Shown: positions 1 to 7,489 of the stretch, piece after piece
How positions within the stretch are numbered: position 1 is the stretch's first letter
How the letters are laid out: each line of letters begins with the position of its first letter
Source: Streptosporangiales bacterium
Lineage (GTDB): Bacteria > Actinomycetota > Actinomycetes > Streptosporangiales > WHSR01
DNA: 64,000 nt
Assembly (NCBI GenBank): GCA_009379995.1
Contig: WHSR01000008.1
Location: 1 to 64,000 of the forward strand
Direction: 5' to 3'
The notes under the pieces: model-generated
Seen by the model: only the letters and a program-made list of their open reading frames with translations
The model's database searches: none
Told to the model about the DNA's origin: nothing
Position numbers and translations under genes: made by a program

Positions 1-139
1 ATTCATGCCCGGGAAAGTAGCCTGTGACAAACAGCGGCCAAAGCGACACGCTGAGCTCGCAAGTTATACACAGAATGTCGGGCGTGTCGCTTGTGGAAAT
101 GTGGATGGAATGGACCGAGAAGCCTAATTAAGCGGTATT
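1..139. other. Non-coding left-edge segment with DnaA-box-like 9-mers
   Basis: No coding frame is supported here. Three 9-mers resemble DnaA boxes: TTATACACA at 64-72 fits the loose TTNTNCACA form; the reverse complements of 92-100 and 100-108 (ATTTCCACA, CCATCCACA) have one and two mismatches. Base composition is less GC-rich than the flank. The segment abuts a Rieske gene lacking its start, so it may come from elsewhere or mark an assembly edge. A real origin fragment is only a guess. Confidence 0.3.
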
Positions 140-490
140 GCCCATCAGGGCGGTCCGCTCTGCCTGGGCCGTGTCTACCCTTGGCTGACCTCGGAGGGGC
201 CGGGTGACTTCGGCACCGCGGGGGAGGCCGCGCTGCTGGCCTGTCCCTGGCATGGCTGGGAGTACGACCTCGCCACCGGCCAGTCTTTCCTCGGGCCCGG
301 CGAGGTGCCGGTACGCAGCTACGACGTTGCGGTGGAGCCGGGCAGCTCGCTGGGCGAGCACCTGGAAGCCGGCGACGCCCACGACGGCCGCGACGCCCGC
401 GGCGGCCGGATCCCCGGACCGTACGTCGCCGAGACCTTTCCCGTGCACGTCGAGGAAGACTACGTCGTCGTCGAAACCAGCCGCTCGTAG
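140..490 (+). pseudogene. 5'-truncated Rieske [2Fe-2S] protein
   Basis: The frame from 140 reads AHQGGPLC, then CPWHGWEYD at 242-268, then a C-terminus ending VVVETSRS at 490. This matches a Rieske ferredoxin or oxygenase-associated domain, whose cluster is held by a CxH and a CxxH pair. The second pair (CPWH) is intact. In the first, the His of AHQGG is present but the Cys expected two residues earlier is replaced by Ile, and a TAA stop lies in frame at 125-127 with no start codon between. The N-terminus is therefore missing, either by rearrangement near 139 or because the sequence is chimeric here. Two amidohydrolase genes follow in the same direction, suggesting a former catabolic operon. 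Confidence 0.7.
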
Positions 491-520
491 GCGCGCTAGC
501 GCCGTGGAGGTGAGGTCGCC

Positions 521-1630
521 GTGTCGCTGACCCAGACGTACCCGGCTCGGGGCGAGGCCGCGGAGCAGCGGGTCTCGCTGGTCGACGCGGACATCCATCC
601 CGCCCCGCTGCCCGAGGATCTGCTGGCGAGGCTGAACGAGCCGTGGCGTTCCCAATACGAACGCTTCGGGGTGCGCGTCGCCGCCCCGCCCGCGTTCTAT
701 CCGCGGGTGCGCAACGGCGGACAGCGCCTGGACGCCTGGCCGGACGGTGGCGTCCCCGGCAGCGACCTGCAACTGATGCGCCGCCAGCTGCTCGACGAGT
801 ACGGGGTCGACTACGGCGTCCTCATACCCCTGCAGGGCCACACCTATGGGGCCGAGTACCCCGAGTACGCGGCGGCGCTGTGCCGTGCGGTCAACGAGTG
901 GGTCAGCGAGGAGTGGCTCGACCGGGAGCCACGGCTGCGCGCCACCATCAACATCCCGCTGGAGACGCCGGACATGGCCGTGCGCGAGATCGAGCGCTGT
1001 GCCGGGGACCCGCGCTTCGTACAGGTCCTGCTGCCCACGACCGCCGAGGCGTCACCGGGCAACCGCAGGTACTGGCCGGTCTACGCGGCCGCGGCGGAGG
1101 CCGGCCTGCCGGTCGCCGTGCACACCGGCGATCTCGACCTGCACCGGGGCACCGGCCCGCCCTCCTTCTACCTGGAGGAGCACGTCCGCTACGCGAACGC
1201 CATGCAGACGGTGGCGATGAGCCTCGTCGGCGAGGGCGTCTTCGACCACTTTCCGACGCTGCAGGTAGTGCTCGTGGAGGCGGGCCTGACCTGGGCGGGT
1301 CCGCTCATGTGGGCGATGGACGCGGGACGGGAGGCACTGGGTAACCAGTCGCCGCGCCTGGACCGTGCCCCGTCGGAGTACTTCCACGATCACTTCTGGT
1401 TCACCACCCCGCCCATCGAGGAGCCGGAGGATCCGCGGCACCTGCTGGTGGCGATCGAGCACAGCGGGATGGCCGACCGGATCCTGTTCGCCTCGGACTA
1501 CCCGCACTGGGACTTCGACTCACCGGCGCAGGCGCTGCCGAGGTCGCTGCCCAAGGACCTGCGGGCCAAGATCTTCGCGGACAACGCCTGCCGGCTCTAC
1601 GGTTTCGGCAGCGGTGGATCGGAGCGTTAG
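521..1630 (+). CDS. Amidohydrolase family 2 (metal-dependent TIM-barrel hydrolase)
   Basis: A 369-residue protein of the amidohydrolase_2 family, a cytoplasmic TIM-barrel that hydrolyses or decarboxylates small acids and ring compounds with a bound divalent metal. Visible family marks are DADIH at residues 22-26 (first metal ligands), a central VHTGD, and near the C-terminus LFASDYPHWD, where the Asp is the usual catalytic or metal residue. The GTG start at 521 is preceded by GGAGGTGA (506-513). It begins 30 bp after the Rieske remnant, and its stop overlaps the start of a paralogous amidohydrolase, so they form one transcription unit. The substrate cannot be told from sequence. Confidence 0.85.
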   Translation: MSLTQTYPARGEAAEQRVSLVDADIHPAPLPEDLLARLNEPWRSQYERFGVRVAAPPAFYPRVRNGGQRLDAWPDGGVPGSDLQLMRRQLLDEYGVDYGVLIPLQGHTYGAEYPEYAAALCRAVNEWVSEEWLDREPRLRATINIPLETPDMAVREIERCAGDPRFVQVLLPTTAEASPGNRRYWPVYAAAAEAGLPVAVHTGDLDLHRGTGPPSFYLEEHVRYANAMQTVAMSLVGEGVFDHFPTLQVVLVEAGLTWAGPLMWAMDAGREALGNQSPRLDRAPSEYFHDHFWFTTPPIEEPEDPRHLLVAIEHSGMADRILFASDYPHWDFDSPAQALPRSLPKDLRAKIFADNACRLYGFGSGGSER

Positions 1631-2648
1631 TGGTGTCCCGCGTCATCGACGCCGACGTCCATTGCGCGCCGGAGTCCATCGGCACGCTCCTGCCCTACCT
1701 GGACGAGTACTGGCGCGACTACATCACGAGCGCCGGCCTGCAGCTGTCGCCCAGCGTGGGCGGGGCGTACCCGCCGAACGCTCCCATCAGCGGCGCGTCC
1801 CCGCCGCGTACCGTGCAGGCGCTCGGCGAGCAGGTGCTCGATCGGGAAGACCTACGGTACGCGGTCCTCAACTGCGTGACCACCTTCGACACGGGCCACA
1901 ACGCGTACTACGAGGCGGCCCTGAGCAGGGCCGTCAACGACTGGCTGCGCGAGGAGTGGCTCGACCGCGACGACCGCCTGCGGGCGAGCATGCTGGTGTC
2001 GACGCTGGACCCGGACGCCGCGGTCGAGGAGATCGAGCGCGTCGGCGACGATCACCGCTTCGTGCAGGTGTTGCTTCCGGTTCGCTCGGACACCCGCGCT
2101 ACCACCGCGTGTACGAGGCGGCGGCCGGCCGTGACATGGCGATCGGTCTGCACGCGTGGGGGAGGATCGGCAGCGCGCCGACGTGGACCGGCTTCACCCA
2201 CACCTATCTCGAGGACTACCTGAGCAATTCCCAGATCGTCGTGCAGGCCCAGCTGATCAGCATGGTGTCCGAGGGCGTCTTCGACCGCGTCCCGTCGCTG
2301 CGTGTCGGCCTGCTGGAGTGCGGGTTCTGCTGGCTGCCGTCGTTGCTGTGGCGGTTCGACAAGGACTGGAAGGCGGTCTGGCGGGAGGTTCCGTGGCTGA
2401 AGGCCAGGCCGTCGGAGTACGTACACCGGCACTTCCGGGCCACCACGGCGCCGGCGCAGCTGCCGGCCGACAGCACGCAGGTGGCCGAGCTCGCCGAGAT
2501 GCTCGGCGCGGGAGAGATGTTGATGTACGCCAGCGACCACCCGCATGACCACGGGGACCGGCCGGAACAACTGCTCGAGGTTCTCGACGGCGATGCCCGT
2601 GACGCCGTGCTGTACCGGAACGCCGCCGCGCTCTACGGCCTCCCGTAG
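1630..2648 (+). pseudogene. Second amidohydrolase, frameshifted near 2086-2095
   Basis: A paralogue of the preceding amidohydrolase. The N-terminal part (GTG at 1630, or 1633) reads VIDADVHCAP and runs in one frame to about QVLLPVRSD. The homologous continuation, GHPRYHRVYEAAAGRDM through MYASDHPHDHGD to the stop at 2648, is in another frame. Together the two parts give one normal-length enzyme of about 340 residues with the DADVH ligand motif and the C-terminal ASDHPH motif intact. Paralogues carry a few extra residues at the break, so a small deletion between short GGACACCC-like repeats is plausible; a sequencing error is equally possible. The 3' end overlaps the convergent aconitase X small-subunit gene by 16 bp. 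Confidence 0.75.
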
Positions 2649-3133
2649 TAGCTCGCGCCGTGGCTCGCGCCCTCCCCCGCGCCGAGATCTATGTTGTGGG
2701 GGTCATTTTGTCCGATTCGGGCCCCCGCAACATAGATCTCGGCGCGGGGGAGGGCGTCGGCGTCGACCCGTACCCAGTCGCCGGTCGTGATCACCTCGAC
2801 CGGATCTTGGTCGAGGTCGGTCACCGCCGGAACGCGGGTGACCACGGCGCCGAGGGCCACCTTCGTGGTCATCGCTGTGAAGACCATGGCGAGCGGGGCG
2901 GTTCCCATCAGACGGGTCGTCTGGAAGAACCCCGACCACCCCGACGAGCCCTTCGCGCCGGGGAACACCAGGATCTTGCCGGCGAACGACACCCCGAACA
3001 GCTCGTGCCGCCGCTCGATGATGGTGCCCTCCGCCGGGTCGATGCCGCCCCAGCCGGAGATCGTCTCGTGCGACACCAGCGCCTCGCCCTCCGCGACGCC
3101 GGGTACTACCTTGCGTCCATGTAGGACGATCAC
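2633..3133 (-). CDS. Aconitase X small (swivel) subunit, C-terminus extended through a repeat
   Basis: Small subunit of aconitase X (AcnX_S, DUF126 swivel domain). With the large subunit it forms a dehydratase; characterised bacterial members act on cis-3-hydroxy-L-proline and archaeal ones on a mevalonate phosphate. Recognisable stretches are GEALVSHETISGWGG, FPGAKGSSGWSG and TTKVALGAVV. The GTG start at 3133 overlaps the stop of the upstream large-subunit gene (GTGA), so translation is coupled. The family normally ends soon after the GDWVRVDAD stretch; here the frame continues about 40 residues through palindromic repeat A1 (2669-2755) to a TAG at 2635-2633. The tail is thus repeat-derived. 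Its effect on activity is unknown. Confidence 0.8.
   Translation of the reverse strand: MIVLHGRKVVPGVAEGEALVSHETISGWGGIDPAEGTIIERRHELFGVSFAGKILVFPGAKGSSGWSGFFQTTRLMGTAPLAMVFTAMTTKVALGAVVTRVPAVTDLDQDPVEVITTGDWVRVDADALPRAEIYVAGARIGQNDPHNIDLGAGEGASHGASYYGRP
2669..2755. repeat. Palindromic repeat family A, copy A1
   Basis: Near-perfect inverted repeat. The left arm (2669-2702) and right arm (to 2755) pair over 28 uninterrupted bases, then a G-U pair, then five more G-C pairs. The shared core is CCGAGATCTATGTTGTGGGG and its complement. The loop carries TTTTGTCCGATTC, a sequence kept with small changes in copies A2 (17,583) and A3 (36,710). It lies at the 3' ends of two convergent genes and inside the aconitase X small-subunit frame. 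No poly-T tract follows, so a classical intrinsic terminator is not shown. Confidence 0.85.
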
Positions 3134-4410
3134 CGTAGGCCTCCGCTCCACCGGCCGGTGACGGCCGCGTCCACGCATTCCTCCAGCGAGCCGAACCACG
3201 CCTTGATGCCGAGGATGGCCGGCAGGTAGTGCGCCTGCTTCGCCGAGTCGGTCGCGAACACCCGGGTGCCGGTCGGCGCGGCCCGGGACATCGCGGGGCA
3301 CGAGTCGCTGAGCACCCGCCCTCCGGCCCGTTCGATGGTCTCCGTGTAGCCGCTTCGGTCGGCGACCGCCTTGAGCGCCCGCGGAGCCATGATCCACAGC
3401 TGCGTACTCGAGTTGAGCCGGCGGCCGTCCAGGGCCTTGGCGGCCCGCCAGATCTGCTCGACGGAGGCGTGCGGGCAGCCCAGCAGCACGAAGTCGACGT
3501 CGGTGCTCGAGCCCTGGGAGTTGATGTCGTCGTAGACGGCCCGCCGTTCGCGCGGCCCGTACGAAACGGCGTCCGGCACCGGCGTTCCGCCGAACGCCGC
3601 CTCTAGCGTCGGGGCCTCCGGCGTTACCCCAGGGATGTGGTAGAGCTCGACGCCGCCGGAGGTCGCCGCCGCGGCGCCGAAGTGCTTCAGGTCCACCAGA
3701 TCGGGCTGGGCGATGTCGCCGACGATCACTGGGCGCGCCTCCTGCACCAGGTCGCCGACGAAGTAGCCGAGCATCCCCCACTCCATGAAGTCGTCGACCG
3801 GCACCCGGACGTCGACCAGGTGGGTGCCGTACCGGTTCTCGGTCAGGTGGTTGCCCCAGCAGGGGATCTTGCCGGTCAGGCCGGCGGCGCCGGTGGACGC
3901 CGTCCCCTCGCAGTTCGTGCGGGCGCCGAGGACCGAGTTGGCGTACACCACCGCCGACGACTCCATCCACGCGCAGTGCTCTCCCCTGGTCGGTAGGTTG
4001 CCCACCTGGTACGGGGTGCAGGTGGCCAGGATGCTCACCCCGCGGCGGCCGTAGAACGCCTCGGCGTCGTCCTGCAGCTGGATCGATTCCTTGGGGTACG
4101 GGACCACGCCGTCCGCGTCGGGACCGAAACCGTGCTGCAGCTGGCAGGTCGGCACCCGCATGTCCGGGATCTCGATGTCGTCGTCGCAGTCCAGGTTGAT
4201 CACGGCGAACGCCTTGTGCCAGCCGCCCTCCTTCACCAGCCGGGCTTTCGCCGGCGAGGGCTGGGTCATCGTCCCGGCCACGTTGCGCACGTCGCAGAGC
4301 CGCTCGCAGTCGAGCGCCTCGCCGTAGCGGACCAGCAGGTCCATCGCCGCGGCGACGGCCGGGCCCTCCGCGCCGTCGAGCATGGCCCTCTCGTCGTCGG
4401 AAAGCCTCAC
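3130..4410 (-). CDS. Aconitase X catalytic (large) subunit
   Basis: A 426-residue AcnX_L protein, the catalytic part of a split aconitase X dehydratase. Family signs include RLCDVRNVAGTMTQPS, TCTPYQVGNLPTRGEHCAW, and SSAVVYANSVLGARTNCEG, whose Cys residues fit the aconitase-type cluster or metal site, then VDFVLLGCPH and LSDSCP. The start is the GTG at 4410, behind a strong GGAGGAAGGAGG; the longer open frame running on into the next gene is an artefact. The stop overlaps the small-subunit start by GTGA. The gene lies downstream of an FAD oxidoreductase and an ABC importer on the same strand, consistent with an uptake-and-catabolism operon. The exact substrate is not decidable here. Confidence 0.88.
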   Translation of the reverse strand: MRLSDDERAMLDGAEGPAVAAAMDLLVRYGEALDCERLCDVRNVAGTMTQPSPAKARLVKEGGWHKAFAVINLDCDDDIEIPDMRVPTCQLQHGFGPDADGVVPYPKESIQLQDDAEAFYGRRGVSILATCTPYQVGNLPTRGEHCAWMESSAVVYANSVLGARTNCEGTASTGAAGLTGKIPCWGNHLTENRYGTHLVDVRVPVDDFMEWGMLGYFVGDLVQEARPVIVGDIAQPDLVDLKHFGAAAATSGGVELYHIPGVTPEAPTLEAAFGGTPVPDAVSYGPRERRAVYDDINSQGSSTDVDFVLLGCPHASVEQIWRAAKALDGRRLNSSTQLWIMAPRALKAVADRSGYTETIERAGGRVLSDSCPAMSRAAPTGTRVFATDSAKQAHYLPAILGIKAWFGSLEECVDAAVTGRWSGGLR

Positions 4411-4435
4411 CGCTGGTCCTCCTTCCTCCCCTTTC

Positions 4436-4464
4436 CTGGCCGTGATCTTGCGGATCACGACCAG
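4436..4464. repeat. Shortened family B palindrome, copy B6
   Basis: CGTGATC at 4441-4447 pairs with GATCACG at 4453-4459 around TTGCG, extended by CTGG and CCAG outside one mismatch. It keeps the GTGATCTTGC start of family B but lacks the inner AGAAATT part. It lies between the stop of the FAD oxidoreductase and the start of the aconitase X large subunit, on one strand, so it could attenuate or end transcription between them. Confidence 0.5.
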
Positions 4465-4469
4465 AGGGG

Positions 4470-5756
4470 TCATTCGAGGTTCGCGCGCAGCCGCTCGCGC
4501 AACGCCCCGAGGTCGACGTCGCGGACGCTGTCCTTGCCGGCGAGGTCCAGCGCGTGTGCGGCGCCGGCGCCCATGGCGGCGCACGGGCCCATCACCCGCA
4601 CGCTGGACAGGGCCGCCGCGTCCCCGTCGACGCAGCGTCCGGCCGCCACGAGGTTGTGCACGCCCTCCGGGATCATGCTGCGCAGCGGAACGTAGTGCAC
4701 GTGGTCGGCGTCGAACGTCTCCCAGACGTAGCCCTCGATGCGGTCGTGCAGCTCGATCGGCCAGGCCGTACGCGCGACGGCGTCGGAGAACCGGACGCCC
4801 GAGCGCACCTCGTCGGCGGTGAGGTGGTGCAGCCCCTTGATCCAGCGCGTCTGGCGTCGGCCGGGGAACCCGTACGCGCGGGCGCGTGCGTTGCCGAAGG
4901 CCTTCGGATACTCGGCACGCAGGAACTCGATCACCCGGTCGGCCTGTGCCTTCCCGTCCAGACCGGCCTCCGACGCCCGCACCGGGTCCAGCGGCGCCTC
5001 GATGTGGGTCATGTTCAGCACCGCGGTGCCCCGGCTCGGGAAGAAGAAGGCCAGCCCGTCGCGACGTACCAGTCCGTAGTGGGTGATTTTGGCGCCGAGG
5101 CGCGCGGCCAGCTCGCCGGGTTCGGGCTTGTGGGCCTCGTCCACGTGCTCGACGATGACCTGCTGGGAACCGTAGATCGGTCGTTCCGGAACCCGACACG
5201 GCAGGCCAGCCTCCCAGGTGAGCGACGCGTCGCCGGTGGCGTCGACGAAGCCGGTAGCCGTCACGGTGACGTCGCCGTAGCGCGAGGCCAGCGAGACAGA
5301 CTGGACCCGGCCGTCGGCGACGTCGACCCGCTGGATGACGGCGCCGAGGATGACCCGTATCCCCAGCTCGCGGATCGTCGTCTCCAGCCACCGGCCGAGC
5401 GCTATCTCGTCGTAGTGGACCACCATCGTGTGGCCGCGGCGGAAGTACAGGTCCCCGGTCTCGCCTAGGTCCCGGAACATGTCGTCGAACAGCCCATGGG
5501 TCAACTGCCGGTACTCGGGTTCGTTGCCGAACACGCCGCAGAACAGGCCGATCAGGGAGTGGACCATCTGCCCGCCGAGCGCGGGGAGCCCGTCCACCAA
5601 GACGACATCCCGCCCGAGGCGCGCCGACTCGATGGCGGCCGAGGTGCCGGCGATGCCCGCGCCGACGACGCACACGTCGGCGTCGATCTCGTGGGCGGTC
5701 GCGTCGGCGGGCTTGGTGACGGTGGTGAGCTTCAGCTCCGTCAGCGGGTGCGGCAT
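4470..5756 (-). CDS. FAD-dependent oxidoreductase (FAD_oxidored family)
   Basis: A 428-residue flavoprotein. The N-terminus has the dinucleotide-binding motif CVVGAGIAGTSAAIESARLG (about residues 30-50), followed by the ALGGQMV stretch typical of this family. A second conserved region, GFVDATGDASLTWEAG, is the GD box that contacts FAD ribose, and the C-terminal NLVAAGRCVDGD stretch is also standard. The ATG at 5756 has AAGGAGGA just upstream. The reaction is unassigned; the family often sits with amidohydrolases or dehydratases and oxidises hydroxy or amino acids. It is the first enzyme gene after the ABC transporter genes and likely shares their transcript. The product should be cytosolic, as no signal peptide is seen. 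Confidence 0.8.
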   Translation of the reverse strand: MPHPLTELKLTTVTKPADATAHEIDADVCVVGAGIAGTSAAIESARLGRDVVLVDGLPALGGQMVHSLIGLFCGVFGNEPEYRQLTHGLFDDMFRDLGETGDLYFRRGHTMVVHYDEIALGRWLETTIRELGIRVILGAVIQRVDVADGRVQSVSLASRYGDVTVTATGFVDATGDASLTWEAGLPCRVPERPIYGSQQVIVEHVDEAHKPEPGELAARLGAKITHYGLVRRDGLAFFFPSRGTAVLNMTHIEAPLDPVRASEAGLDGKAQADRVIEFLRAEYPKAFGNARARAYGFPGRRQTRWIKGLHHLTADEVRSGVRFSDAVARTAWPIELHDRIEGYVWETFDADHVHYVPLRSMIPEGVHNLVAAGRCVDGDAAALSSVRVMGPCAAMGAGAAHALDLAGKDSVRDVDLGALRERLRANLE

Positions 5757-5790
5757 GGTCCTCCTTCTCGCCCGCCAAGGGGGAGCCGGG

Positions 5791-6636
5791 TCACGTCGTC
5801 GACTCGTCGACCCCGATCACCGACTCGTGCCACGGGATGAACAGCCGCTTCAGCGCGACGACCGCCAGGAACAGGGCGAAGCCCAGGAGCGTGAGGATCA
5901 CGATCACCGCGAACAGTTGCTGGGCGTTGAGCGCGTTGAGGCTCACCACAATCAGGTAGCCCAACCCTTGGTTGCCGCCCAGGTACTCGCCGACCACCGC
6001 CCCGATGATCGCGAACACGATCCCGATCTCCATCCCGGCGAACACGTAGGGCAGCGTGCTGTGGTACTCGAGCCGCCAGAACGTCGCCCACCTGCCCGCG
6101 TTGAGGCTGCGCATCACGTCCCGTTGGCCCGGCTCCACCGACCGCACGCCGAGCAGCGAGTTCAGCATGATCGGAAAGAACGCGAGGATCGCGACGATGA
6201 CGATCTTCGAGGTCATGCCGAAGCCGAACCAGACGATGAACAGCGGGACCAGCGCTACCTTTGGCACCACCTGAGAGGCCACGATGAGCGGCCGCAGCGC
6301 GCGCTCGAGCCAGAGGATCCTGCCCAGGACCGCGCCCATACCCACACCGAGCACCAGCGCGATGGCGAAGCCGATGAGCGTCTCGGTCAGCGTGACCCAC
6401 AGGTGGCCCATGAACCCCTGCGACTGGACGACCTCGACCATGCCGCCGACCACCTCCTCGGGCTGCGGCAGCACGTACGGCGAGATGTCGAAGGCGGCGA
6501 TGACGAGCTTCCATACCGCGACGACGAGGACGAGCAGCACGGGCGTGCTGATCCAGGGAAGCAGCTTGCCGCGAAGGAGTTCGGCCCCTGACGCGCGGCC
6601 CTTTCCTCGGGGGGCCGGTTGACTTTCCGAGCTCAT
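5791..6636 (-). CDS. ABC transporter permease (nitrate/sulfonate/pyrimidine-precursor type)
   Basis: A 281-residue inner-membrane permease of the BPD_transp_1 family. Six or so hydrophobic segments are visible (TPVLLVLVVAVWKLVIAAF, LIGFAIALVLGVGMGAVLG and later ones). The EAA-like loop for contact with the ATPase is near RSLNAGRWATFWRLEYHSTL. The ATG at 6636 overlaps the stop of the upstream ATPase gene (ATGA), so the pair is coupled. The longer open frame further upstream is an artefact of reading through the ATPase gene. With the ATPase and the NMT1-like binding protein it forms a complete importer. The solute is not identifiable. Confidence 0.88.
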   Translation of the reverse strand: MSSESQPAPRGKGRASGAELLRGKLLPWISTPVLLVLVVAVWKLVIAAFDISPYVLPQPEEVVGGMVEVVQSQGFMGHLWVTLTETLIGFAIALVLGVGMGAVLGRILWLERALRPLIVASQVVPKVALVPLFIVWFGFGMTSKIVIVAILAFFPIMLNSLLGVRSVEPGQRDVMRSLNAGRWATFWRLEYHSTLPYVFAGMEIGIVFAIIGAVVGEYLGGNQGLGYLIVVSLNALNAQQLFAVIVILTLLGFALFLAVVALKRLFIPWHESVIGVDESTT

Positions 6637-7481
6637 CGATCCTGTCCCTCGTCCTCGTAGAGCTGGCGCCGCAGCTCGCGGACGGTGTCCTGGAAGGCCG
6701 GGTCGCTTTGCAGTTCGAGCGTCCGTGGGCGTTCGAACTTGGCGGGGGTGATCGACCGAATCCGTCCCGGCCGCGGCGTGAGCAGTACCACCCGGTCGGC
6801 CAGGAACACCGCCTCCGTGATCGAGTGGGTGACGAACGCGACGGTCGCGCCCGTGGCCGCGGTGATGGACTGCAGTTCGAGGTTCATCCGGTCGCGGGTA
6901 AGAGCATCGAGGGCCCCGAAGGGCTCGTCCATGAGCAGGATCTCCGGGTTGTAGCTCATCGCCCGGGCGATCGCCACCCGCTGCCGCATCCCACCGGACA
7001 GCTCGCGCGGGTACGACCGCTCGAAGCCCGCGAGCTGGACGAGCTCGCTGAGCTCGCCGGCCCTGGTCCGCCACTCGCGCTTGCTGGCTCCCCGCAGGCG
7101 CAGCGGCAGGCCGATGTTGTCCTCGACGGTGTACCACGGGAAGAGGTTCGCGTCCTGGAAGACCAGCCCGAGCATCCGGAGCGTCTGTTCGTCGCGCCGC
7201 GAACCGTGCCAGAGGTGTTGTCCGCCGATCCGGATGGTGCCTTCGGTCGGGCGGATGAGGCCGGCCAGGATCCGCAGCATCGTCGTCTTGCCGCAGCCGG
7301 ACTGCCCGACGAGCGCGACGAACTCCTTCGGCGCCACCGATAGCGTGACGTTGTCGAGGGCGAGCGTCGAACTACGGCGGGTCGTGTAGCGCATCGTGAT
7401 GCGGTCGGCCTCGATGAAGTGGTCGCCGGAAGGAGCGCGGCCATCAACCACGCCCTGACCTGCCGCCGCGGTCTCCCTCAT
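6633..7481 (-). CDS. ABC transporter ATP-binding protein
   Basis: A 282-residue nucleotide-binding subunit of an importer of the SsuB/TauB/NrtD group. Walker A is GQSGCGKTT, the signature is ELSGGMRQRVAIARA, Walker B is ILLMDEPFGALD, and the switch His lies in FVTHSITEAVFLADRV. It energises the adjacent permease. The ATG at 7481 lies 8 bp after the stop of the binding-protein gene. Gene order is binding protein, ATPase, permease, FAD oxidoreductase, aconitase X, all on the minus strand. Confidence 0.92.
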   Translation of the reverse strand: MRETAAAGQGVVDGRAPSGDHFIEADRITMRYTTRRSSTLALDNVTLSVAPKEFVALVGQSGCGKTTMLRILAGLIRPTEGTIRIGGQHLWHGSRRDEQTLRMLGLVFQDANLFPWYTVEDNIGLPLRLRGASKREWRTRAGELSELVQLAGFERSYPRELSGGMRQRVAIARAMSYNPEILLMDEPFGALDALTRDRMNLELQSITAATGATVAFVTHSITEAVFLADRVVLLTPRPGRIRSITPAKFERPRTLELQSDPAFQDTVRELRRQLYEDEGQDR

Positions 7482-7489
7482 GAGATCCC

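Noticed and set aside
2660..3124. Plus-strand frame through repeat A1 and the aconitase X small subunit
   Set aside because: Composition and lack of homology mark it as a shadow; similar peptides occur wherever the family A repeat is read.
3130..5778. 882-residue frame joining the FAD-oxidoreductase region to aconitase X
   Set aside because: The first half is an out-of-frame shadow of the FAD gene; the real aconitase X start with a strong ribosome site is at 4,410.
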